A stretch of DNA of 14,408 nucleotides from Candidatus Doudnabacteria bacterium (GCA_016788805.1 JAEUSE010000004.1:1-14408); one strand, 5' to 3'. Positions 7,195 to 14,408 are shown, counted from the stretch's first letter. Numbers and translations are program-made. Notes: a model not told the origin generated them from the letters alone.

Positions 7195-7818
7195 ATGGTA
7201 ACTCATATCACCCGCGCTGAACTCACACAATTAGAAACAAACTACGACTCATCTTCTGATTGGGAGCTACTTGATTCAAAATACCTAGTTAACGATCGGT
7301 TTCTCAAACTGCGAATAAACACATTTAAAATGCCAAGTGGCAAAACGGTAACACCATATTACACCTTTGAATACACAGCATGGGCAAATATCGTAGCCCT
7401 GACACCAGACCACAAAGTAGTTCTAGTAAAACAGTTTCGACCTGGCTCAGGACGATCATCGTTTGAGTTGCCAGGTGGCGGACTCGAAAAAACAGATTCT
7501 TCTGCCCACATAGCAGCAGAAAGAGAACTTCTGGAAGAAACAGGATTTACCTGCGACAGAGTTATTGAAACTGGCATCACATACACAAACCCGGCGAGCC
7601 ACACCAACCTCCTTCATTGCTTTATTGGACTCAATGCTACACACACCCACGCACAAAACCTTGACGCAACTGAAGATATAGCCATATTTCTTATCCCACT
7701 TCAAGACTTATTGGCCGCAATACAAGCAGGCGAAATCATTTTCCAGTCCCTACATATAACCGCCTTATTCTTTGCACAGAGATACTTGGCTACACAGAAA
7801 ACACCACCGACTGTGTAG
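7195..7818 (+). CDS. Nudix hydrolase, ADP-ribose pyrophosphatase-like
   Basis: 207 residues from the ATG at 7195. An upstream in-frame TTG at 7159 lies inside the terminator hairpin and is unlikely to be the start. The Nudix box lies at about residues 94-118: GGGLEKTDSS, then AAERELLEETGF. The metal-binding RELLEE core is intact, but the first Glu of the classical GX5EX7REUXEEXGU pattern is Ser. Upstream, WANIVALTPDHKVVLVKQFRPG followed by FELPGG matches the ADP-ribose/sugar-nucleotide pyrophosphatase branch. Such enzymes hydrolyse nucleoside diphosphates linked to another group, for example ADP-ribose to AMP and ribose 5-phosphate; the substrate here is inferred. Hand counts of three 60-bp blocks gave 37-42% G+C, against 62% and 53% in two blocks of the neighbouring CHAP region. 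Codons ending in A are frequent, so recent acquisition is possible. Confidence 0.9.
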   Translation: MVTHITRAELTQLETNYDSSSDWELLDSKYLVNDRFLKLRINTFKMPSGKTVTPYYTFEYTAWANIVALTPDHKVVLVKQFRPGSGRSSFELPGGGLEKTDSSAHIAAERELLEETGFTCDRVIETGITYTNPASHTNLLHCFIGLNATHTHAQNLDATEDIAIFLIPLQDLLAAIQAGEIIFQSLHITALFFAQRYLATQKTPPTV

Positions 7819-7845
7819 CTAAAATATACTGTTAACCACCAAACA

Positions 7846-7884
7846 AAAATCCCAAACTCTCTCTTTATGCGAGTTTGGGATTTT
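7846..7884. terminator. Bidirectional intrinsic terminator between convergent genes
   Basis: A perfect 14-bp stem (7846-7859 with 7871-7884, core ATCCCAAACTC/GAGTTTGGGAT) encloses an 11-nt loop. Flanking A and T runs give a T-rich tail on either strand. It lies 27 bp after the Nudix stop (plus) and about 55 bp after the stop of the 604-aa membrane protein gene (minus), so it can serve both. Confidence 0.88.
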
Positions 7885-7939
7885 ATAATTTTAATATTGT
7901 TTGAAATTTATTATTTGGGGTTTTTTGAAATTTCCATTC

Positions 7940-9754
7940 CTATGGTACTACTTGTCCCGCACCTCCTCCGGCCGCTTCCTGGCTAGTCATGTCGGCAACC
8001 TGCAACGTAACGGGCTTCTGGGTAAAACTATCTACCCCTTTAAAAACCGCATCTTTCATCAAAACAATAGGCCTACCGATTTGCGCGCTCGCCGGAGTCG
8101 CGCTCACCTGGAATTGTAAACTTCGAACCGGGCTAAATTCTCCGGTGTGGGCGGGCAAAGTATCCACAGACCAAACCAATTTGCCGGTGGACGAGTCGTA
8201 AGTAACTTTACCGGCCTCTGCCTTAGTCACTGAGCTCATATCAAAACCGTTCGTATTTGGAATATAAGCGGTAAACAAACCACCGGTCACGTCGTTGGTG
8301 GTGTTGCGTAAAGACAAGGTAATCGTATATCGAGTAACCTGACCGACCTTGGGCGGCTTTGGGCCGGAGGTAAAGCTGGATACACCTTCGAGTCGAGGCT
8401 GTGTATTTAACTTCACCTGAAGCTGATTACCCGGCATGTATGCGTCATACTCATTGGAAATAATTTTAACCGACGTAACCACGTCGGGATTAACCGAACG
8501 GTCCTTTATAGGTGGGTTCTTAACTCGCACGCTTACGTCTAAACTCCCGGACTCGTTGGGGTTTAACACCTCCAGGGCAGGACGCGAAGCTGCGCTCCAG
8601 GTTACAGTATTCCCACTAATAACCGCGCCCTCAGCCGAGATTGTCGAGAGGTCGGCGGTCAACGACTCTACGGTAAATATGACTCGCACCCCCCGTGCCG
8701 CCACGGGAGCATTGTTTTTGAATGTTATATGATACTGCAAACCTTCACCTGGATCCGTATTAAAGTCTCCTTCTGTCTTGCCAGACCAAGCCTGGGCGAC
8801 CAATAAAGGAGTTTGCGCGATTTGAGTAGCAAAACTTGCCTGTCCCTGCGTAAAATAGCCACCGCTTGCGTCTGGAACCAGAAGTTCCGCGGCCACAACT
8901 GCACCTTGTCCGGGCGTGGCCGATTGATAAGCCCCGCTGATGGCGATTTGTCCACTTTGACCCACAGGCAAACCAAGAATATCCCAAGTATCTTTTCCCT
9001 GACTTGGGGTTGGTTGGCTACCCGCGAACTGAAAACCGGGAGGCAAGGCCACCTTCACGCGAACCCTGTCAAAACTTTGTTGGCTTTGATTGGCATACTC
9101 AATTGTGTATGTAATCAGTTCAGAGTTAGTAGCATTTTGGGGGCCTTGAATATCCAGGGTAACCCCAGCCGCCACTAACTTAGTAGCGGCCTGAGCCTGC
9201 GTACCGAATTCCGCGCTTAAACCGCTCAGTTTGTATCGCAGCTTTGCGGTAACTTGCCTGTTCTCGCCCACACCTCCTTCATACCGAAGCTTGGTTAAAA
9301 CAGCAACGTTCTGGCCGGGACTCAAATTAGGCAGGCTAAACACACTTCCTGATAAATTCTGCGCCGCGGGGTTACTACTCACGTACACAACCCCGTTCGG
9401 ATACACCAGCTCCAACTCCAATTTTTCAATAGTTTTACTATCGTTATTAGTAATGACCGTTTTAACCACTCCTTCATTACCACTTTGAACCTCAGCGGGA
9501 GCTGTAACTTCCAACACAATCCTAGTCTCCGCGGAGACGGTTGGCTTACGAAATGCCGCATATGCCAGCACCCCAATGACCCCGACGGCCACCAACAAAA
9601 TCAACACGTACCATTTATTTCGCTTCCAAAAAGAGTCATCCACAGCGGCTATGAGCGCCTGTGACTGAGGTGGTAAACCTTCCGAAGCGAGACGTGCCCT
9701 CGTCTGTGTATCTAAAGACGTGGCACCTACCGGTTTCTGTTCAAAATTTTCCAT
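7940..9754 (-). CDS. Single-pass membrane protein with large Ig-like/DUF11-like exterior
   Basis: 604 residues. The cytoplasmic N-terminus (about 1-47) ends in WKRNKW and is followed by one membrane segment (about 48-68, YVLILLVAVGVIGVLAYAAF). The positive charge before the segment predicts N-inside topology, with about 530 residues outside. The exterior is a chain of beta-sandwich-like modules with DUF11-type features: VKTVITNNDSKTIEKLELEL, then NLSPGQN; ITYTIEYANQSQQSFDRVRV, then LPPGFQF; LQYHITFKNNAPVAARGVRV; and TRYTITLSLRNTTNDVTGG, then YIPNTNGF. The tail is Gly-rich (EAAGGGAGQVVP) with no sorting motif. The role is probably structural or adhesive at the surface; no enzymatic motif is visible. 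The ATG at 9754 follows a 7-bp-repeat leader and a TGCTATACT promoter element. The gene shares the strand of recO but has its own promoter. Confidence 0.88.
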   Translation of the reverse strand: MENFEQKPVGATSLDTQTRARLASEGLPPQSQALIAAVDDSFWKRNKWYVLILLVAVGVIGVLAYAAFRKPTVSAETRIVLEVTAPAEVQSGNEGVVKTVITNNDSKTIEKLELELVYPNGVVYVSSNPAAQNLSGSVFSLPNLSPGQNVAVLTKLRYEGGVGENRQVTAKLRYKLSGLSAEFGTQAQAATKLVAAGVTLDIQGPQNATNSELITYTIEYANQSQQSFDRVRVKVALPPGFQFAGSQPTPSQGKDTWDILGLPVGQSGQIAISGAYQSATPGQGAVVAAELLVPDASGGYFTQGQASFATQIAQTPLLVAQAWSGKTEGDFNTDPGEGLQYHITFKNNAPVAARGVRVIFTVESLTADLSTISAEGAVISGNTVTWSAASRPALEVLNPNESGSLDVSVRVKNPPIKDRSVNPDVVTSVKIISNEYDAYMPGNQLQVKLNTQPRLEGVSSFTSGPKPPKVGQVTRYTITLSLRNTTNDVTGGLFTAYIPNTNGFDMSSVTKAEAGKVTYDSSTGKLVWSVDTLPAHTGEFSPVRSLQFQVSATPASAQIGRPIVLMKDAVFKGVDSFTQKPVTLQVADMTSQEAAGGGAGQVVP

Positions 9755-9759
9755 AATAT

Positions 9760-9858
9760 AACGAATGAAGAATTACGAATCGCGAATTACGAAGACAACA
9801 ATCAAGATAACGAAGAGTTCGACATTCGTTATACGTGATTCGGTATTCGTAATTCGAG
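9760..9858. repeat. Heptamer-based palindromic array in the leader of the 604-aa gene
   Basis: On the plus strand, successive 7-bp units from 9760 read AACGAAT, GAAGAAT, TACGAAT, CGCGAAT, TACGAAG, a pattern nnCGAAT in strict phase. After a less regular middle, units from 9824 read ATTCGTT, ATACGTG, ATTCGGT, ATTCGTA, ATTCGAG, the complementary ATTCGnn pattern. The 10-bp end sequence ATAACGAATG (9757-9766) recurs exactly inverted at 9823-9832. The array fills nearly all the space between the recO stop and the next start codon, so it would lie in the mRNA leader and fold into a long imperfect hairpin with several possible registers. Confidence 0.85.
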
Positions 9859-9862
9859 TCTC

Positions 9863-10603
9863 TTATTGTAGTATAGCACCGAACAACCGGCTCGATCGTA
9901 CCATGCGCTCTGTGTGATATTCAAAAAAGTGGGCGACCAAATCAGCCAAACGCTCATCTATCGGCTCAGGCTGCACACCCACGAGCTGTGCAATAGGCAA
10001 ACGGCCAATATGCACAAAACGATCAACTTCCTGTGTAATTAAGAACCAATCGTCGCCTGAAGTCGGACTGGCCACGAACCCCCCCGCGTCCATATTAAAA
10101 TAGTATGACGTACCGAGGTCAACCGGCTCAGATATGCCAAATCCTAAGACCTCGCACAAATGCTTCATAACCCCAAACATCACAACAGGCACTGAAATAA
10201 GTGTGAAATCAGGACGAGCCAGTACAGCCAGGGTTTCCTGGAGTAACCCAAACAGCGGCTCATTGGCCTGCTCATCCGGCGTAGCTCGAAAAATAATTTC
10301 CTGCAACCATTGGAGGACTAAGCCGCGCCCTTCGGAAAAATCGCGTACGTACACTTCGACCGGAATTGCCTGAATGAGCTTAGCCAGATTATTCTGACCC
10401 GTCCGTTGCGTGACTCGAAATGCAACTGTGGTCCCCGGCATCAACGCGTACTGTAACCGACTGTGTGGTCGACGGGCAGAAGCTACTACGGTACGTATTT
10501 TACCTTGCTCTCGCGTAAACCAGGTAATCAAACTGTCCGCTTCACCGAGCGGCTGCGCCTTCAATACCACCCCAAGCAATTGATGTTCTTCGCGTACTAC
10601 CAT
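9863..10603 (-). CDS. recO: Recombination mediator / DNA repair protein RecO
   Basis: 246 residues, normal for RecO. RecO helps load RecA onto SSB-coated single-stranded DNA in the RecFOR pathway. The N-terminal OB-fold signature is clear: GVVLKAQPLGEADSLITWFTR (11-31, shown in part), EQGKIRTVVASARRPHSRL (32-50) and the following LMPGTTVAFRV. The C-terminal helical region contains VMFGVMKHLCEVLGFG (141-156). Where many RecO proteins have a four-Cys zinc site, this one has YYFNMDAGGFVASP (167-180) without Cys, so the zinc cluster seems lost. E. coli RecO also lacks it. The ATG at 10603 is 16 bp after the stop of a small membrane-protein gene, suggesting co-transcription with sortase. The last codons overlap a promoter element for the next gene. 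Confidence 0.93.
   Translation of the reverse strand: MVVREEHQLLGVVLKAQPLGEADSLITWFTREQGKIRTVVASARRPHSRLQYALMPGTTVAFRVTQRTGQNNLAKLIQAIPVEVYVRDFSEGRGLVLQWLQEIIFRATPDEQANEPLFGLLQETLAVLARPDFTLISVPVVMFGVMKHLCEVLGFGISEPVDLGTSYYFNMDAGGFVASPTSGDDWFLITQEVDRFVHIGRLPIAQLVGVQPEPIDERLADLVAHFFEYHTERMVRSSRLFGAILQ
9870..9878 (-). promoter_or_regulatory. Extended -10 promoter for the 604-aa membrane protein gene
   Basis: TGCTATACT on the minus strand is identical to the extended -10 of the promoter at 220-248. It overlaps the last codons of recO. The -35 region 17 bp upstream is not TTGACA-like, so activity would depend on the extended -10. Transcription from it would start near 9863 and carry the whole heptamer array in a leader of about 108 nt. 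Confidence 0.5.
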
Positions 10604-10619
10604 ATCCGGTATACCGACA

Positions 10620-10769
10620 TTAAGAAAACCACTCTAAAAATTGTGTATTATTGTATCGGACCCACCACCAAAATACCAACTCTAAACCGAGTACTATTAT
10701 AAGTACCGCCATTTTTGTGTACTCACTCACATTGCTCAATAATCGGACTCCGGATAAAATTTTTCTCAT
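10620..10769 (-). CDS. Small single-pass membrane protein (49 residues)
   Basis: An ATG at 10767-10769 opens a 49-codon frame ending in TAA (10620-10622). It begins MRKILSGVRLLSNVSEYTK, continues with a hydrophobic segment at about residues 20-37 (MAVLIIVLGLELVFWWWV) and ends RYNNTQFLEWFS. The start lies 6 bp after the sortase stop, preceded by a purine-rich AAGAATAG stretch that could act as a weak ribosome-binding site. The stop is 16 bp before recO. The frame fills an otherwise empty 172-bp gap almost exactly, and the basic-hydrophobic-polar layout is typical of a small membrane protein. I know of no family for it. It may assist the sortase or the envelope, but this is a guess from position. 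Confidence 0.7.
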   Translation of the reverse strand: MRKILSGVRLLSNVSEYTKMAVLIIVLGLELVFWWWVRYNNTQFLEWFS

Positions 10770-10775
10770 CTATTC

Positions 10776-11459
10776 TTACTGGTTAGCAACAACCGCGTGG
10801 ACTGAAGACGCCGCCACTTGCCGCGCACGCACCACAAGCCGCTTATCAATACTAAATAAGGGCGTACAGGTGTACAAAGTTAAGACCGGCTGTGCTGTAT
10901 TCTGCTCTATCTCAAATGAATCGGCGGATGTGACAGTGCTGCTATCTATTATATAGGTATAGCGTTGACCTTTCCAATATACAGTTAAAGGATCGCCCGC
11001 CTTCAGTTTATCTAAATGGTAAAACGTGTTCGGCCCGGATGTATACAGAAAACGATGCCCCACCAAAACTGTATTACCGCCGGTGTCGGGCGTACCGGTA
11101 CCGGGTCGATGCCAAATACCCTCCATGAGTATCTGCGAACTGGTACCTTCCAAAATGTTGGCTCGCACATCAATATCCGGAATTATCAGGGTGTTCTCCG
11201 CGGGGACCGGTGCGACTAACGTATGTGGTCCGTCGGCAGCCATACTTACCCGAGGGGTAACCAATCGAAGCACAGTCGTCTCGTCCGACCTAAAATCAGA
11301 CAAGCCGAACATTCGTAGTTCCCCCAAAATACGAGCACGACGGACGAAATACACTAGCTCCGGGACAAAGGGTTGTATGGTTAAATACACACCAAACCCG
11401 ATAACTAAACAGCTTAATAGTTTATTACACTGTCGTACGCTTGGTAAGGATACGCGCAT
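10776..11459 (-). CDS. Sortase (cysteine transpeptidase)
   Basis: 227 residues. A short basic N-terminus and one membrane segment (about 13-30, KLLSCLVIGFGVYLTI) anchor it with the catalytic domain outside. The domain shows IIPDIDVRANILEG (92-105), the catalytic His in TVLVGHRF (H135), the catalytic Cys in LTLYTCTP (C198) and the Arg in DKRLVV (R207), which together form the sortase triad. Sortases cut LPxTG-like signals and join the substrate to a cell-surface amine, usually peptidoglycan or a pilin lysine. The gene just upstream, 9 bp away, ends in an LPKSG sorting signal, so this is very likely its dedicated enzyme. The TLYTCTP motif resembles class D/E housekeeping-type sortases, but class cannot be fixed by eye. 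Confidence 0.95.
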   Translation of the reverse strand: MRVSLPSVRQCNKLLSCLVIGFGVYLTIQPFVPELVYFVRRARILGELRMFGLSDFRSDETTVLRLVTPRVSMAADGPHTLVAPVPAENTLIIPDIDVRANILEGTSSQILMEGIWHRPGTGTPDTGGNTVLVGHRFLYTSGPNTFYHLDKLKAGDPLTVYWKGQRYTYIIDSSTVTSADSFEIEQNTAQPVLTLYTCTPLFSIDKRLVVRARQVAASSVHAVVANQ

Positions 11460-11468
11460 ATGGTCTAT

Positions 11469-14408
11469 TTACACTGAATCTAGAGGAATCTCCACTTCGC
11501 CGAGGGGGGTTTGGAGGCGTGCGACACGTATAGTTCTTACCTGTACTGCTGCCGCGGCTGCAATACAAATTAGAGCGAAAGCCATAATAGGCTGCACCGG
11601 ACTCCCCGACTTCGGCAAGACATCGCCTACTGTAACCGCGGCACTCGCCTGGTCATCTTCGGTAGCATGGCCGTTACCCGGAGTAGAGTCTGCATCCGGC
11701 AGTCCGGAAGTCCAAACCTCACCTTCGTTGGTCAACTCACCAGTTTTTTCAGCTTTCACGGTAATAAGCAAAACCACTTCCTGGCCGGCCAACATACGCC
11801 CCACTGTCCATATGCCGGTGAGCGGTTCATACGAGCCCTGACTGGCCACCGCTCGAATTAATGTCATACCCTGCGGGAGCACGTCTTTTACCGAAACCAA
11901 ATCCGGGCTCCCGGGTCCGTCATTGCGCAGTGTAAGGGTAAAAATCGTTTCTTGGCCAACCGATAATCGGATTGGGCCCGCTGCTTTTGTAAGAGATAAA
12001 TCAGCGGTCGAACCCGTCAGCGTTAAAGCGGTAATCACCACCGTACAAGTAGCAGTTTGTCCTCCCGAAGTCACGGTGACCAGGTGCGTACCCTCCTGTA
12101 AAAATCGCGTCGTAAATATCGAACCCGAACCAACGCTCGGCGTACCGTTATTCGCCGACCACGCATATGCACCAGTTGCGTTATTTGCGTAAAACTTTAT
12201 ATCTTGATTTATGAGCGCGCTATTGGTATCGCTCGCGCATACGAGCGATGGGCTACCGCCGCCCGGAGGGGTTTGAACTATAAGGGTAGCCGAAGCAGAA
12301 TTATTAACAGCATTTGTATCTTGTGGAGTCACCGCAACCAAATGAACCTGGTTTACAAATGTACCCGCCTGAGTCGCAGAAACCTGAACCGTTAAGGTGG
12401 CCGACTCAGCGGGAGCGAGCGAGCCCACATCCCAAAGTCCGGATGACACGCTAAATGCGCCGCGGTTAGCAACGGCAGATATTACGCCAAGACCGGCCGG
12501 CAGCACATCTTTATATTGTATTGAATTACCCTGGACAGTGCTCAAATTCGTAATAGTCACGGTAAACGACGCACCCTGGCCTGGCTGTATCAATGCCGGC
12601 GAAACTAGTTTTGTCACTCCCAAATCCAATCCGGGCGTCGGCACCGGCTCCGGAGCAACATTCACTGTGCAAGTTGTTTGTTTAGTCCCGGAAGTAACTG
12701 TCACCGTTCGGCTTCCTACCGAAGTGTAGTACGCACTGAACGAGTTACCCGTCCCTGTACTCGGGGTCGCTTCCGGGGCGGTCCAGTTATAATTGTTGGT
12801 GCCGCCGACCGCGGCCAATATAAACTGCTGATTCACCCGCACAGTCTGAAATGCCGGCGCGCATACTACATCAGGCGTACTCGAACCCGTTACTACAGTT
12901 AACGTGGCCTGTGCTTGATTATTGGCCGGATTGGTGTCGACCGGAGTGCTTCCACTCAAAGACACAGTGTTCAGTTTACTTCCGACACTGTCCCCACTCA
13001 CAGTCAAACGTAGCTCAGCTACAGCCGATACCCCAAGGGACCCAACCGTCCACACCTTCGTATCCGGATTAAAACTCCCCTGCGTCGCAGTATGACTTAT
13101 CAAACTCACACCGCTTGGTAATGTGTCAGTCAACGTAACCCCTGTCGCGTCTACCGGTCCGTTATTCGTAACTCGCATAGTAAACACCGCGGTTTGTCCA
13201 ACTTGGATCAGTGAGGGGGCTACGTTTTTCTGTACCGATAAATCTAAAACCTGCGCGGGCGGATTACCCGTCACTATCACACTACACGTAGCTGTGCCAT
13301 TCGTAGCCATCACGGTAACCAACTTAGTCCCATTTGTGGTGTAAGCCGTAGAAAACGTACCGCCCGTACCGACGGTCACGGTGCCGCCGGGTGCGGACCA
13401 GGCGGCAGCTCCCGACGCGCCGCTGACCGCAAAAATTGCTTGCTGGTTTACCGCAACAGTCTGTGTGGCCGGGCTACATACAACCGGGCTCGGCGGAGTA
13501 GGACCCTCGGTCACCACAACTGCGCACGTTGCCGTCGCTTCACCCGCCCGCACCGTTACTTGCTTACCACCGACTTGAGTATATTGTGTAATAAATGAAC
13601 TGCCGGAACCGGAACTTGGTGTACCACCTACCGCCTGCCAGGTATACGCACCGGAACCGCCGGTCACGCTAAAGCTAGCCGGTTTATTAATCGGCACCTG
13701 CTGGGTGGCCGGACTACATACCAACTGAGAAGGACATGACGCTATTACATCAGTTACGACTTTGGTGCTTGTAACAAAGCTTTGCAAATGATTATATTCA
13801 TCGGAAGTCGCCTTCGCGATGTTCGCTACCGCTCCGGTCGCGCAGGGTGCCATATTCTTCACCTGGCCAATCCACTGCATACCCACACTTTGCCCTGGTT
13901 GTAGCACGTTTGCGTTCCACGTGAGCACTCTTTTTGATACGTTATGGAATGGGCTCCCATCTCCAACATAGCCACGTACCACACTCGGAGCATGGCTCTC
14001 ACTTATAAAAATTATTAGAGGATCATATTCATCGACTACTTTTACTCCGGTAACACCCCCGCACGCTGCGGTGCCGGTGTTCTTTACCGTAATATCGTAG
14101 CTCAACTGATCACCGGGTGCCGCCCTCGTCTTGTTTACTACCTTAGTAACTTCAAGTTTGCATACACCGACCGGCGGTACAACGGCCACCGTCACAGTAC
14201 AAACCGCACGCTGGTCTCCCGAACTCACGGTGACCTGCTTGTTGCCTGCCTGAGCATAGGAAGTAGTAAATAACGCGCCCGCACCGGAGCTGACCACCGC
14301 GCCCGGAGCTGACCACGTATACGAGTCAAGACCGCCGGAAGCGGTAAAGCTAGCCGTCTGCCCGACACTCACGGCTTGCGCACCAGGACTGCACACCAGT
14401 ACGGGCGG
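11469..14408 (-). CDS. Modular surface protein with alternating Ig-like and DUF11 modules and LPKSG sorting signal (partial)
   Basis: The frame is open to the right edge, so 979 C-terminal residues are visible and the true start is outside. Counting from the edge, two module types alternate. Type A (about 75 residues; 4-80, 229-302, 309-382, 513-586, 722-794) begins VCSP or VCAP, contains a central W and ends TCTV, so each has a Cys pair likely to form a disulfide. Type B (about 120 residues; 387-508, 593-716, 802-926, and a longer divergent one at 82-222) is DUF11, with VTNNGP and DTLPSGV features. The C-terminus has LPKSG (931-935), a hydrophobic helix (PIMAFALICIAAAAAVQV), RTIRVAR and a further acidic tail. 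This is a classic sortase substrate, anchored by the adjacent sortase. It is probably an adhesin or surface stalk protein; no ligand can be inferred. Confidence 0.93.
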   Translation of the reverse strand, partial: PPVLVCSPGAQAVSVGQTASFTASGGLDSYTWSAPGAVVSSGAGALFTTSYAQAGNKQVTVSSGDQRAVCTVTVAVVPPVGVCKLEVTKVVNKTRAAPGDQLSYDITVKNTGTAACGGVTGVKVVDEYDPLIIFISESHAPSVVRGYVGDGSPFHNVSKRVLTWNANVLQPGQSVGMQWIGQVKNMAPCATGAVANIAKATSDEYNHLQSFVTSTKVVTDVIASCPSQLVCSPATQQVPINKPASFSVTGGSGAYTWQAVGGTPSSGSGSSFITQYTQVGGKQVTVRAGEATATCAVVVTEGPTPPSPVVCSPATQTVAVNQQAIFAVSGASGAAAWSAPGGTVTVGTGGTFSTAYTTNGTKLVTVMATNGTATCSVIVTGNPPAQVLDLSVQKNVAPSLIQVGQTAVFTMRVTNNGPVDATGVTLTDTLPSGVSLISHTATQGSFNPDTKVWTVGSLGVSAVAELRLTVSGDSVGSKLNTVSLSGSTPVDTNPANNQAQATLTVVTGSSTPDVVCAPAFQTVRVNQQFILAAVGGTNNYNWTAPEATPSTGTGNSFSAYYTSVGSRTVTVTSGTKQTTCTVNVAPEPVPTPGLDLGVTKLVSPALIQPGQGASFTVTITNLSTVQGNSIQYKDVLPAGLGVISAVANRGAFSVSSGLWDVGSLAPAESATLTVQVSATQAGTFVNQVHLVAVTPQDTNAVNNSASATLIVQTPPGGGSPSLVCASDTNSALINQDIKFYANNATGAYAWSANNGTPSVGSGSIFTTRFLQEGTHLVTVTSGGQTATCTVVITALTLTGSTADLSLTKAAGPIRLSVGQETIFTLTLRNDGPGSPDLVSVKDVLPQGMTLIRAVASQGSYEPLTGIWTVGRMLAGQEVVLLITVKAEKTGELTNEGEVWTSGLPDADSTPGNGHATEDDQASAAVTVGDVLPKSGSPVQPIMAFALICIAAAAAVQVRTIRVARLQTPLGEVEIPLDSV
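11472..11618 (-). other. C-terminal sorting signal (LPKSG, membrane helix, basic stretch)
   Basis: LPKSG is encoded at 11604-11618, followed by a hydrophobic helix of about 18 residues, then RTIRVAR. Cutting should occur between Ser and Gly by sortase mechanism. Ser replaces the usual Thr at position four. About 15 residues follow the basic stretch (LQTPLGEVEIPLDSV), longer than the few residues usual after a sorting signal. Confidence 0.88.

Noticed and set aside
9760..9858. CRISPR-like array
   Set aside because: Units are only 7 bp, contiguous without spacers, and the two halves are inverted relative to each other; no cas genes are nearby.
10691..10706. GTACT-TATAAT-AGTAC palindrome as an internal promoter/operator for recO
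   Set aside because: It falls in codons of the small membrane protein (VLIIVL), has no -35 partner at normal spacing, and is short enough to arise by chance.
11026..11841. Plus-strand open frame of 271 codons opposite the sortase and the surface-protein C-terminus
   Set aside because: The minus-strand products have clear catalytic and sorting motifs here; the plus frame gives a low-complexity Ser/Thr/Arg-rich translation without domain features.

Overview
The window looks like a piece of a small-genome bacterium of the Patescibacteria/CPR type, roughly half G+C by eye. This is an inference from gene content: compact single-copy informational genes (ksgA, a PcrA/UvrD helicase, recO) sit among large secreted or membrane-anchored proteins built of Ig-like and DUF11 modules, plus a LysM-CHAP cell-wall hydrolase and a sortase with an LPxTG-type substrate. 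Stops include TGA, so I see no sign of a reassigned code. No rRNA, tRNA, CRISPR array or insertion sequence was recognised.

Layout, left to right. 1-179 (-): start of a membrane-anchored protein running off the left edge, with a good promoter (TTGTCA-N17-TATACT). 287-320: perfect palindromic terminator. 336-2360 (-): secreted protein with two GWAYD-type repeats, a poly-Gly linker and a Cys-containing C-terminal domain. 2451-3326 and 3381-5597 (-): ksgA and a PcrA/UvrD helicase, probably co-transcribed as helicase then ksgA. 5598-5898: divergent intergenic region rich in hairpins. 5899-7134 (+): LysM-LysM-CHAP hydrolase. 7195-7818 (+): Nudix hydrolase of lower G+C than its neighbours. 7846-7884: strong bidirectional terminator. 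7940-9754 (-): single-pass membrane protein with a large Ig-like/DUF11-like exterior. 9863-10603 (-): recO. 10620-10769 (-): 49-codon single-TM protein. 10776-11459 (-): sortase. 11469-14408 (-): C-terminal 979 residues of a modular surface protein ending in an LPKSG sorting signal.

How the genes fit together. Surface protein, sortase, small membrane protein and recO are separated by only 9, 6 and 16 bp, so they look like one transcription unit: a sortase with its own substrate, with recO downstream. The remaining large proteins are also exported or anchored, so most of the window serves the cell envelope.

The most unusual signal is a pair of palindromic elements built of 7-bp units. One (5302-5374) lies in frame inside the helicase gene and adds about 25 residues between motifs Ia and Ib. 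The other (9760-9858) fills the 5' leader of the 604-aa membrane protein gene. Their sequences differ, but both have the same layout: a heptamer array, a short spacer, then a complementary heptamer array. This recalls the protein-coding palindromic elements of Rickettsia, but with a heptameric build.
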